From: JAWQFO01 sp033436665
GTDB lineage: Bacteria > Pseudomonadota > Alphaproteobacteria > Rhodobacterales > Rhodobacteraceae
Assembly (NCBI RefSeq): GCF_033436665.1
Contig: NZ_JAWQFO010000001.1
Span: 828,250-892,249 of the forward strand
Reading direction: 5' to 3'
DNA length: 64,000 nucleotides
Both the position numbers and the translations under genes were made by a program. The notes under the pieces were generated by a model. It had not been told where the DNA came from. It saw only the letters and a program-made list of their open reading frames with translations, and did no database searches. Position 1 is the first letter of the stretch, and each line of letters begins with the position of its first letter. Positions 26,408-34,882 of the stretch are shown here, one piece after another.

Positions 26408-29400
26408 ATGGGTCCAGCATTCTTCATAGGCCGGCCGAAGTTCGCGCTGGTGATCTCGATGCTGATCACGCTGTTCGGGCTTCTGGCCGTTCAGGTCATG
26501 CCCGTCGACCAGTACCCGGACATCTCCTCGCCCAAGGTCGTAGTACGCGCGAACTATCCCGGCGCTTCCTCCGAGACCGTTCTGCAGGCGGTCGGCAGCC
26601 TCATCGAGGATCAAGTGAACGGGGCCGAGGGCATGGTCTACATGTCCTCGAAGGCCGCCAGCGACGGCAGCTACACCCTGACCGTGACTTTCGAGGTCGG
26701 CACCGACCCGGATCTCGCGCAGGTCGACGTCCAGAACCGCGTGGCGCTGGCCGAACCCGGCCTGCCGCCCGAGGTGCGACAACGCGGGGTCATGGTGCGC
26801 AAGCGAAACCCCGACATCCTGATGATCGTCAACCTCTACACGCCTGACGACCGGTTCGACCGGGTGTTCCTGTCGAACTACGCCTCGATCAACGTCGAGG
26901 GCGAACTGGCCCGCATCCCCGGCGTCGGCGAGGCGTCGATCATCGGGGCGCTGGACTATGGGCTGCGCGCCTGGCTCGACCCCGTTGCCATGGCCAACCG
27001 CAACATCACCGTCGATCAGATCGTGGCGGCGGTGCGCGAGCAGAACGTGCAGGCCGCCGTCGGCCAGCTCGGCGCGGCCCCGAGTCCGGAGGCGACCGAG
27101 TTCCAGTACGTGCTGACCACCAAGGGCCGGGTCGAGAACGAGGAGGAATTCGGCGACATCATCCTGAACGCCGACGATGCGGGCTCGGTGATCCGCCTGC
27201 GCGACGTCGCCCGGATCGAACTCGGGGCCGAGGTCTACAAGGGCTATGGCGAATTCAACAACGGCCCCGGCGTGTTGATGGCGATCTACAAGCTGAGCGA
27301 GGCCAACTCGCTGGCCGTCGCCGAGGCCGTGCGCGACAAGATGGACGAGCTGTCGCAGGGTTTCCCGGAAGGCGTCGCCCACGAGATCGGGCACGACACG
27401 ACACTCTTCATCAGCGCCTCGCTGGAAGAGACGGTGATCACGATGGGCTTCACCATCGTGCTGGTGATCGCGGTCACCTACATCTTCCTGGGCACCGTCC
27501 GCGCCACGCTGATCCCGACCATCGCGGTCCCCGTGTCGATCATCGGCACGCTTGCCGTGCTCTATGCCTTCGGCATGTCGATCAACACCGTGACGCTTTT
27601 TGCGCTGATCCTCGCCATCGCGCTCGTCGTGGACGATGCGATCATCGTGGTCGAGAACGTCGAGCGCATCCTGCACGAGAACCACGACATGACCCCGGCC
27701 GAGGCCACCAAGGCGGCGATGGACGAGGTGACCGGCCCGATCGTGGCGACGTCGCTGGTGTTGGCCGCCGTCTTCGGACCCACGATGCTGTTGCCCGGCA
27801 TCACGGGGCGCATGTTTGGCCAGTTCGGCGCCACGCTGACGGTCTCGGTGCTGATCTCGATGGTCAACGCGCTGACCCTCAGCCCGGCGCTGGCGCGCCT
27901 GCTGATGAAACCCGGCATGAAGCCGAACCCGGTGATCCGGGTCTTCAACGCGGGCTTCGACCGGCTGACCAGTGGTTACGTGCGTCTGGTCGATCTGCTC
28001 TGCCGGGCGCTCTGGCTGTCGCTGCCGCTGATCGGCGGACTGATCTTCCTGCTCTACACGCTTTTCACACAGGTGCCGCAAAGCTTCATCCCCGAAGAGG
28101 ACAAGGGGTTCTTCATCGTCGACGTGCAGTTGCCTGCGGGGGCCGCGTTGAACCGCACCGAAGAGGTCATGGACGAGATCACCGAGACACTCGGCCAGGA
28201 CGAGGCCATCGAGAACGTGCTGTCGGTCAACGGCTACAGCATTCTCAACACCGCGTTGCAATCCAACACCGGCATGGTCATCGCCAAGCTCAAACCCTGG
28301 GAGGAGCGGCCCGACGAGGAGCAGCATCAGGCGTTCCTGATGCAGAAGTACCAGCAGCTTTTCAACCAGATGCCCGAGGCGCAGACGATCATCTTCGGCG
28401 CGCCCGCGATCCCGGGCCTCGGCACTGTGGCGGGTTTCTCCTTCGTGCTCGAGGACACCCAGGGCCGCAGCCCCGCCGAGCTCGAGGCGGCCCTCGGGGC
28501 GCTGGTGGCGGGCGCAAACCAGCAGGAGGCGATCGCGCGGGCCTTCTCGACCTACAACGCCTCGTCGCCGCAGCTGAACCTCGACATCGACCGGCTGCGC
28601 GCGAAAACGCTGGGCGTGCCGGTGACGTCGGTGTTCCAGACGCTGCAAACGCAGCTTGGCGGTCTTTACGTCAACGACTTCACCCTCTTCGGCCAGACCT
28701 ACAAGGTGATGCTGCAGGCCGACGCCGAGTTCCGTCAGAGCGAGCGCGACCTCGACCGCTTCTTCGTGCGCAACCGCTCGGGCGAGATGGTGCCGATCAG
28801 CGCCGTGGTCACGCCCGGACCCTCGCTGGGGCCCGATGTCATGTACCGTTACAACACCTACAATTCGGCGACGATCACGGGCGTCGCCAATGCGGCAGGG
28901 GGGTTCAGTTCCGGCGATGCGATGAACGCGATGGAGGCGGTCGCGGCCGAGCAGATGGGGCCAGGCTACCGTTACGAGTGGACCGATTCGAGCTTCGAGG
29001 AACGCGCCTCGGGCAACGCCGTACCGATCGCTCTGGCGCTGTCGCTGGTCTTTACCTACCTCTTTCTCGCCGCGCTCTACGAAAGCTTCCTGACGCCGGT
29101 GGCGGTGCTGGTCTGCGTGCCGTTCGCCATCCTCGGGGCGGTCCTGTCCCTGCTGATCGCGGGCGAACCGCTCAGTCTTTACGGCCAGATCGGGCTGTTG
29201 ATGCTGATCGGGCTCGCCGCCAAGACAGCGATCCTGATCGTCGAGTTCGGCAAGCAGCAGCGCGAGGTCGCGGGGCTGGGGCTGCACGAGGCGGCATTGC
29301 AGACCGCGCGCCTGCGCTTTCGCCCGGTGATGATGACCGTTCTGGCCTTCGTCGTCGGGGTCTATCCGCTGGTCATCGCCGAGGGCGCAGGCGCGGCAAG

Positions 29401-29548
29401 CCGCGTGTCTCTTGGCCTGACCGTCTTCGGCGGTGCCATCGCCGCGGCGGTTGCCGGCACGATCTTCGGCCCGGTGTTGTTCAAGGCGATCCAGGGTCTG
29501 CGCGAAAAGATCCACCCTGCCTCGAAGGCCGAGACCCCGGCGGAATAG
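26408..29548 (+). CDS. RND efflux inner-membrane pump (AcrB/MexB-like)
   Basis: A 1046-residue proton-driven multidrug efflux pump, full length for the hydrophobe/amphiphile RND family, with the usual twelve-helix plan and two large periplasmic loops. The proton-relay residues are visible: the Asp pair in VVDDAIIVVENVER near residue 405 and the lysine in LAAKTAILIVEF near residue 940. The N terminus (FFIGRPKFALVISMLI) is typical. Substrate range cannot be read from the sequence. Operon with the adaptor; a weak dyad follows the stop. Confidence 0.96.
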   Translation: MGPAFFIGRPKFALVISMLITLFGLLAVQVMPVDQYPDISSPKVVVRANYPGASSETVLQAVGSLIEDQVNGAEGMVYMSSKAASDGSYTLTVTFEVGTDPDLAQVDVQNRVALAEPGLPPEVRQRGVMVRKRNPDILMIVNLYTPDDRFDRVFLSNYASINVEGELARIPGVGEASIIGALDYGLRAWLDPVAMANRNITVDQIVAAVREQNVQAAVGQLGAAPSPEATEFQYVLTTKGRVENEEEFGDIILNADDAGSVIRLRDVARIELGAEVYKGYGEFNNGPGVLMAIYKLSEANSLAVAEAVRDKMDELSQGFPEGVAHEIGHDTTLFISASLEETVITMGFTIVLVIAVTYIFLGTVRATLIPTIAVPVSIIGTLAVLYAFGMSINTVTLFALILAIALVVDDAIIVVENVERILHENHDMTPAEATKAAMDEVTGPIVATSLVLAAVFGPTMLLPGITGRMFGQFGATLTVSVLISMVNALTLSPALARLLMKPGMKPNPVIRVFNAGFDRLTSGYVRLVDLLCRALWLSLPLIGGLIFLLYTLFTQVPQSFIPEEDKGFFIVDVQLPAGAALNRTEEVMDEITETLGQDEAIENVLSVNGYSILNTALQSNTGMVIAKLKPWEERPDEEQHQAFLMQKYQQLFNQMPEAQTIIFGAPAIPGLGTVAGFSFVLEDTQGRSPAELEAALGALVAGANQQEAIARAFSTYNASSPQLNLDIDRLRAKTLGVPVTSVFQTLQTQLGGLYVNDFTLFGQTYKVMLQADAEFRQSERDLDRFFVRNRSGEMVPISAVVTPGPSLGPDVMYRYNTYNSATITGVANAAGGFSSGDAMNAMEAVAAEQMGPGYRYEWTDSSFEERASGNAVPIALALSLVFTYLFLAALYESFLTPVAVLVCVPFAILGAVLSLLIAGEPLSLYGQIGLLMLIGLAAKTAILIVEFGKQQREVAGLGLHEAALQTARLRFRPVMMTVLAFVVGVYPLVIAEGAGAASRVSLGLTVFGGAIAAAVAGTIFGPVLFKAIQGLREKIHPASKAETPAE

Positions 29549-29597
29549 GCGGAGTTCGGGTTGCCCTGATAACGAAGACACTCCGCCGGGCGATGTA

Positions 29598-30272
29598 TCA
29601 GTCGGGACGTTCCAGGCGCCGGACCATCGCGTCATATCCGCGCCGCTGCGCATGTTCGAGCGGTGTCACCCCATCCCTGTCGGCCAGGGTGCGGTCGGCC
29701 CCCGCGGCCAGAAGCGCGTCGAGCACGGCGAGGTGGTCCGGCCCGCCGTCGCCGAGCACCACCGCTTCCATCACGGCGGTCCAGTGCAGATTGTTGACAT
29801 GATCGAGCGGCGCGCCGGCGGCGATGAGGCGGCGCACGACCTCGGCATGGCCGAGGTGAGCCGCGGCTATGAGGGCCGTTCCCTCGTAGGGGCTGGTCAC
29901 CAGCCCGGGATCGTTGCCGAGACGGATCGCGAGCGACAGAAGTTCGGGATCGTCCGCCACCGCCGCGATTGTGACGGCATCGTAGGCTTGCGCATCGAGG
30001 GCGTTCATGTCGGCACCTGCCTCCGCCAGTGCTTGCAGCGCGGCGTCTTGCGACGCGAAGGCGGCGACGTGGACCGGCGTGCGCCCGTTGCGGTCGCGTC
30101 GCTCCAGCCGGGCACCGGCTGCGACAAGCCGCCCGATCGTTTCGGCGTCTCCCTCCTGCGCGGCGCGGAAGAGCCCCTCGTAATTCGCGATCTCTCGCGG
30201 CGACGGCGGTGTCTGGGCAACCGCGGCGGCGGCGCTGATCAGGGCCGCGAACAGCCCGACGCGAACATGCAT
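29598..30272 (-). CDS. secreted ankyrin-repeat protein
   Basis: A 224-residue protein with a signal peptide (MHVRVGLFAALISAAAAVAQ) and about five ankyrin repeats, recognisable by GRTPVHVAAFA, GTALIAAAHLGHAEVVRRLIAAGAPL and DGVTPLEHAQRRGYDAMVRRL. It is probably periplasmic and mediates protein binding. The ATG at 30272 has a strong ribosome site (GAGGAGA), so I prefer it over the longer frame. Partner unknown. Confidence 0.88.
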   Translation of the reverse strand: MHVRVGLFAALISAAAAVAQTPPSPREIANYEGLFRAAQEGDAETIGRLVAAGARLERRDRNGRTPVHVAAFASQDAALQALAEAGADMNALDAQAYDAVTIAAVADDPELLSLAIRLGNDPGLVTSPYEGTALIAAAHLGHAEVVRRLIAAGAPLDHVNNLHWTAVMEAVVLGDGGPDHLAVLDALLAAGADRTLADRDGVTPLEHAQRRGYDAMVRRLERPD

Positions 30273-30380
30273 GATCCGTCTCCTCAGATTGTGCGCCCAT
30301 CGCGCCACTGACAGGCAGCAGTTTACGCCGGACGGCTTCAGCCGCTATCCCTGTCGCGACGAAACAACCGGGGGCTGCAG

Positions 30381-31331
30381 GTGTTCGAACTCTACCGTGC
30401 GATCTGGACCATCAGCGGCAGGCGCCAGATCGTGCTGATCGTGCTGTCGGCCATGATCGCGGCACTGGCCGCGGCGCCGCTCAAATTTCAGCAGGAGATC
30501 ATCAATCACCTCGCGGACGGCACGGCAGAGGCCGGTCGTCTGTTCCTGCTGGGCGGCGGCATGATGGCTGTGGTGGTGCTGAGCCTCGGGCTCAAATGGG
30601 TCGCCGGCTACCGCTCGCAGGTGCTTGGCGAAGACGTGATCCGGCTGATCCGGACGCGCCTGATCGCGCGTGCCTCGGACGGGGTGGCCGAGTCCTCGGA
30701 TGTCCGCACCGGTGCGCTGACGACAGCCGTGTCCTCGGAGGCCGAGGATCTGGGCAAGTTCGCCGGCGACGCTCTGGCCGCGCCTGTTCTGCAGATCGGC
30801 ACGCTGATCAGCGTCATCGCCTTCATTGCCGCGACCCAGCCGCGCCTTGGCCTGATTGCCGTGTCGATCATCGTACCGCAGGTCATCCTCGTGCTGATGA
30901 CCCAGCGCAAGGTCAACACGCTGGTCGCCGAGCGCATCCGGATCCTGCGGGCGGCGACCGATCAGATCACCGCGCGGAACGTCGCCTCGGCGGCCACCTC
31001 CATCACCGCCGAGTTCGACGAGATCTTCGCGCTGCGCAAGTCGATGTTCCGATGGAAACTTTCGACGAAGTTCCTGCTCAGCCTGATCAACGGTGCGGGC
31101 GTGGTCGGCGTGCTGATGCTTGGCGGGTGGCTGGTGCTGAAGGGGCAGTCGGACGTCGGGACGGTTGTCGCCGCCACGGTCGGGTTGGGCCGGCTCCAGG
31201 GGCCGACGACCTTCCTGATCGCCTTCTATCGGCAGGTGAGCGCAAACCGCGTCAAGTTCGAGTTGCTGCGCAGCCTCGTGCTGTTCCGACCAGCGGAGCC
31301 CGCCTCAGGCCCCGCGACATCCGCACCTTAG
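30381..31331 (+). CDS. ABC exporter-type transmembrane protein without ATPase domain
   Basis: A 316-residue membrane protein resembling the six-helix transmembrane domain of type I ABC exporters (start FELYRAIWTISGRRQIVLIVLSAMIAAL, coupling-helix-like segments LGEDVIRLIRTRLIARA and TSITAEFDEIFALRKS). In ordinary exporters an ATPase domain follows at about residue 330, but here the protein stops at PATSAP and no ATPase gene is adjacent. It may use an ATPase encoded elsewhere or have become a different membrane protein. It converges with the hydrolase gene 9 nt away. Confidence 0.8.
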   Translation: MFELYRAIWTISGRRQIVLIVLSAMIAALAAAPLKFQQEIINHLADGTAEAGRLFLLGGGMMAVVVLSLGLKWVAGYRSQVLGEDVIRLIRTRLIARASDGVAESSDVRTGALTTAVSSEAEDLGKFAGDALAAPVLQIGTLISVIAFIAATQPRLGLIAVSIIVPQVILVLMTQRKVNTLVAERIRILRAATDQITARNVASAATSITAEFDEIFALRKSMFRWKLSTKFLLSLINGAGVVGVLMLGGWLVLKGQSDVGTVVAATVGLGRLQGPTTFLIAFYRQVSANRVKFELLRSLVLFRPAEPASGPATSAP

Positions 31332-31340
31332 CCTGCCCGC

Positions 31341-32024
31341 TCAAGTCACCTTTACACGCAGCGATCCCACACCCTCGATCGTGGCCTCCATCACGTCGCC
31401 GCGCACAACCGCCGCAACGCCGGCGGGCGTTCCGGACATGATGACGTCACCCGGTGCCAGCGTGAAGTACTCGGAAAGGTAGGCGATCATCTCGGGCACC
31501 TTCCAGATCATCTGGTTGAGGTCGCCTTCCTGCCGCGGCTCGCCATTCACGTTCAGCGCGATGCGTCCCTGGTCCGGGTGACCGATGTCGGCGGCAGGAA
31601 CCAGCGGCGCGACCGGCCCCGAGCGCTCGAAGGCCTTGCCGATTTCCCACGGGCGCCCGGCCTTCTTCATCTGCCCCTGAAGGTCGCGGCGGGTCATGTC
31701 GAGCGACACGGCGTATCCCCAGACGTGATCCAGCGCGTTTTCCAGCGCGATGTTGCTGCCGCCGGATTTCAGCGCCACCAGCAACTCGACCTCGTGATGC
31801 ACGTCGGATGAGTTCGGCGGGTAGGGAAAGTCTCCAGAGGCATCGAGGTTGTCGGGGTTCTTCTGGAAGAAGAATGGATCCTCGCGGTCGGGGTCATGCC
31901 CCATCTCGACCGCGTGGGCGGCGAAGTTGCGCCCGACGCAATAGACGCGCCGCACAGGAAACGTGCCGCCGTCGCGGGTGGGAATGCTGGGCACCTGCGG
32001 TGCCGGTATGACGTGGTCTGGCAT
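31341..32024 (-). CDS. fumarylacetoacetate hydrolase family protein (fumarylpyruvate hydrolase-like)
   Basis: A 227-residue FAH-family enzyme with VYCVGRNFAAHAVEMG near residue 27, FFFQKNPDN, the metal-binding DVHHEVELLVAL and SLDMTRRDLQ, and DVIMSGTPAGVAAV. The closest known type is fumarylpyruvate hydrolase of gentisate degradation, but many relatives cleave other acylpyruvates or oxaloacetate-like acids. It is the last gene of the five-gene minus-strand unit, 105 nt after the CoA-transferase, with a TTGGAGGA ribosome site. Confidence 0.88.
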   Translation of the reverse strand: MPDHVIPAPQVPSIPTRDGGTFPVRRVYCVGRNFAAHAVEMGHDPDREDPFFFQKNPDNLDASGDFPYPPNSSDVHHEVELLVALKSGGSNIALENALDHVWGYAVSLDMTRRDLQGQMKKAGRPWEIGKAFERSGPVAPLVPAADIGHPDQGRIALNVNGEPRQEGDLNQMIWKVPEMIAYLSEYFTLAPGDVIMSGTPAGVAAVVRGDVMEATIEGVGSLRVKVT

Positions 32025-32129
32025 GGCCGTCCTCCAAGGTCGGGTCTATCGCGTCGCTGCTTGCGCGTCTCGCGACAGGTATCCGCGGGTTTCGCATCCG
32101 ATTGCAAGAGCAGGCGGGTCGCGCAGCCG

Positions 32130-33332
32130 TCAGCCGACGACCAGCGCGCCCTGCCGTTCGAGGTCGTCGATCGCAGCGCCCGAGTAGCCGAGTTCGGCCA
32201 GGACCTCGGCCCCGTGCTGGCCCAATGTCGGCGCGGGCCGCAGGACGGCCCCGGGCGTCGCGCCGAACTTGATCGGCAGGCCAATGGCCTTGACCGGACC
32301 GGCCACGGGGTGATCGGTCTCAACGATCATGTCGCGCGCCTTTGCCTGCGGATCTTCATGCATCTCGCAGATGTCCATGACCGGCCCCGCCGGAAGACCG
32401 GCGGCATCCATGCGCGCCAGCCAATCCTTCGTGTCGCGAGTCTGCAGATGCTGCTCGAGAAGCGGCACCAGCTCCGCAAGGTTGGTCATCCTGTCGCGGT
32501 TGGTCGCGAAACGCGGGACCTGCCCAAGCTCTGGTGCTTCGATCACCTCCAGCAGACGCTCCCAGTTGCGCTGGTTGGCGGCACCGATGTTGATCCAGCC
32601 GTCCCGGGTTCGGAAGGACTGGTACGGCGCGTTGAGCGGATGGGCGGAACCCAACGCGCCCGGCGCCTGACCGGTGGCGAAGGCGATCGCGGACTGCCAG
32701 TAGGTCAGCGAGATGCCCGCCTCGAACAGTGACGTGTCGACGATCTGCCCCTCGCCGCTGGATTGCGCGCGCGCATAGGCCGCGACGCAGCCCAGTGCGG
32801 CGAGAAACCCCGCGGTGATATCGGCGATGGGCGCGCCCGGCTTGACCGGCGGACGGCCCGGCCCTTCCCCGGTGATCGACATCAGCCCCGACATGCCCTG
32901 TGCGATGAGGTCGAACCCACCGCGCTCGGCATAAGGCCCCGTCCGGCCGAACCCGGAGATCGCGCAGTAGACAAGGCGCGGATTGCTCTGGCGCAGGGTC
33001 TTGTAGCCCAGCCCGAGCCGGTCCATCGTATCGTGCCGGTAGTTCTCGATCACGACATCGGCGGTATCGAGAAGCCGGCGCAGCACGGCGACGGCGTCCG
33101 GATCCTTGAGGTTCAGCGCAATGCCGCGCTTGTTGCGGTTCATCATCATGAAGGCGGCGCTCTCGCCTTTGATGTCGGGCGGAAGAAAGCGGCGGCTGTC
33201 GTCGCCGTCCGGTTTTTCGACCTTGATCACGTCTGCGCCCATGTCGGCCAGCATCATGCCGCAGGCAGGACCGGCCATAATATGGGCAAGCTCGACGACC
33301 CTCATGCCCGCCAGCGGGCCCTGCCCGCTCAT
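32130..33332 (-). CDS. class III CoA-transferase (CaiB/BaiF family)
   Basis: A 400-residue transferase that moves CoA between carboxylic acids. It begins PLAGMRVVELAHIMAGPACGMMLADMGADVIKVE, the family hallmark, with the catalytic aspartate expected near residue 170 in the VDTSLFEAG region, and the GRTGPYAERGGFD and PPVKPGAPIADITAG motifs. Start set at the ATG at 33332, which overlaps the stop of the upstream hydratase (ATGA), an operon arrangement. Donor and acceptor acids are unknown. Confidence 0.93.
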   Translation of the reverse strand: MSGQGPLAGMRVVELAHIMAGPACGMMLADMGADVIKVEKPDGDDSRRFLPPDIKGESAAFMMMNRNKRGIALNLKDPDAVAVLRRLLDTADVVIENYRHDTMDRLGLGYKTLRQSNPRLVYCAISGFGRTGPYAERGGFDLIAQGMSGLMSITGEGPGRPPVKPGAPIADITAGFLAALGCVAAYARAQSSGEGQIVDTSLFEAGISLTYWQSAIAFATGQAPGALGSAHPLNAPYQSFRTRDGWINIGAANQRNWERLLEVIEAPELGQVPRFATNRDRMTNLAELVPLLEQHLQTRDTKDWLARMDAAGLPAGPVMDICEMHEDPQAKARDMIVETDHPVAGPVKAIGLPIKFGATPGAVLRPAPTLGQHGAEVLAELGYSGAAIDDLERQGALVVG

Positions 33333-34105
33333 CTGCCGCTCCATTCGGGTTTCGATTTCGACAGGAACGCTTCGAGCCCGTGTTTGAAATCGGCGCTCAT
33401 GTAGCACGAAGTGATCAGGTCGCTGTCATCGACGGAGACCGCCTCGCGGTTGCGGCGCATGGCCTCCTTGGTGGCCCGCAGCGTCAGCGGGGCCATGCCG
33501 GCCAGCTGATCGGCCAGCGCTTCCGCGCGCGCCAGAACCGCAGCCTCGTCCGGCAGGACCTCGGACACCAGCCCGCAGGCCAGAGCCTCGTCCGCGCCCA
33601 TCAGTCTCGCCGTGAAGATCACCTCGCGCACCCGGCCCGCGCCCATGAGCTCGGTCAGGCGGGCGATGTTCCCGGCGTTCAGGCAGTTGCCGAGCGTGCG
33701 GGCGATGGGAAAGCCGAATTTCAGCTGCGCACTTGCGATCCGGATGTCGCAGGCCGCCGCAATCGACGCGCCGCCGCCGGTGCAGGCGCCGTGGACCGCC
33801 GCCACCGTTGGCACCGGGCATCGCTCGACCGCCGTCAGCACGCGGGTGATCTCGTCCTCGTAGTCGAGCGCATCCTGCGCAGTCTCGAACCCGCGAAACT
33901 GGGTCATATCCGTGCCCGCTGCGAAGGCCTTGCCCCCGGCGCCGGCGATCACCACCGCGCGGACATCGCCATCCACGGCGAGACCCGAACAGAGCGCCGC
34001 GAGTTCCTCGTACATCGCGAAGGTCAGCGCATTGCGCGCCTCAGGCCGGTTGAAGGTGATCCAGAGGGTGCTGTCGGCCTGTCGGGACAGGAGTTCGCTT
34101 GCCAT
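33329..34105 (-). CDS. enoyl-CoA hydratase/isomerase family protein
   Basis: A 258-residue crotonase-fold protein. Oxyanion-hole regions are FAAGTDMTQF near residue 64 and HGACTGGGASIAAACDIRIAS near residue 105. The usual catalytic-glutamate segment reads FPIARTLGNCLN without an obvious glutamate, so it may not be a simple hydratase. It directly precedes the CoA-transferase with a 4-nt overlap and follows the GntR gene by 75 nt. Confidence 0.9.
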   Translation of the reverse strand: MASELLSRQADSTLWITFNRPEARNALTFAMYEELAALCSGLAVDGDVRAVVIAGAGGKAFAAGTDMTQFRGFETAQDALDYEDEITRVLTAVERCPVPTVAAVHGACTGGGASIAAACDIRIASAQLKFGFPIARTLGNCLNAGNIARLTELMGAGRVREVIFTARLMGADEALACGLVSEVLPDEAAVLARAEALADQLAGMAPLTLRATKEAMRRNREAVSVDDSDLITSCYMSADFKHGLEAFLSKSKPEWSGR

Positions 34106-34180
34106 GTTCAGGGGTCTCCGGTTGAAACTGTGCTCTGGCTCCGCCGCGCAGTTTGCACCCCGGCGCGGCTTATCGCCGGG

Positions 34181-34873
34181 TCAGGGATCCGGCGTGTCGC
34201 CGGACGCAGGGTCCACCGCGTCGAGCGCCTTCATGTGCGCGGCGTGCTTGTTCATCATGTGACGCTTCATGATCCGGCCGAGCGCCTTGCCGTCGCGCTG
34301 CCGCAGCTTTTCCATCATCGACTCGTGCTCGGCGATGGCCTGCGCCCAGCGGTCTTCCGACAGGTTGGCCATGAACCGCGCCCGACGGACCCGCGCGGCC
34401 AGCAGCTTGTGATGATTTTCGAGAATGGGGTTGCGCGCCGCCCGGATCAGGGCCTGGTGAATATCCTGATTGGCGTGGAAGTATTCCTGCCGGTCCCGCG
34501 CGGCATAGGCCGCCAGCATTTCGGCGTGCCGCCCTTCGATCGCCGCCAGTTCCTCGGGGTCGAGATAGTTGCAGGCCTGCTCTCCGGCAAGCTGTTCGAG
34601 CGCCGCGATCACCGGAAAGGTGTTCTCGAGCTCTTCCCGCGTCACCTCGGCCACGCGCGCGCCGCGATTGGCATGCAGGACCACGAACCCTTCCGAGGCG
34701 AGCACCTTGAGCGCCTCGCGCAAGGGCGTGCGCGAGACACCGAAGCTTTCGCACAACTCCTTTTCGGGCACCTTCTCACCGGGTTTCAGCGCATCCTCGA
34801 CGACGAGGTTGCGGAGGCGCTCGACCAGTTCCTCGTGCAGCGTCGGACGCTTGATGGTCTCCATGAGGTTCAT
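34181..34873 (-). CDS. GntR-family regulator with FCD domain
   Basis: A 230-residue regulator: winged-helix DNA-binding domain (residues about 10-75, with LKPGEKVPEKELCESFGVSRTPLREALKVLASEGFV) followed by an all-helical FCD ligand domain whose metal-binding His/Asp pattern (YFHANQDIHQAL, HHKLLAARVRR, EHESMMEKLR) is recognisable. FCD regulators sense small organic acids. It sits within the minus-strand operon and is the natural candidate for binding the palindrome at 37821-37834. Confidence 0.93.
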   Translation of the reverse strand: MNLMETIKRPTLHEELVERLRNLVVEDALKPGEKVPEKELCESFGVSRTPLREALKVLASEGFVVLHANRGARVAEVTREELENTFPVIAALEQLAGEQACNYLDPEELAAIEGRHAEMLAAYAARDRQEYFHANQDIHQALIRAARNPILENHHKLLAARVRRARFMANLSEDRWAQAIAEHESMMEKLRQRDGKALGRIMKRHMMNKHAAHMKALDAVDPASGDTPDP

Positions 34874-34882
34874 GCCTGCATC

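Noticed and set aside
29548..29587. Terminator after the RND pump
   Set aside because: The arms GGCGGAGT/ACTCCGCC enclose a 24-nt loop and lack a T-run; too weak to annotate.
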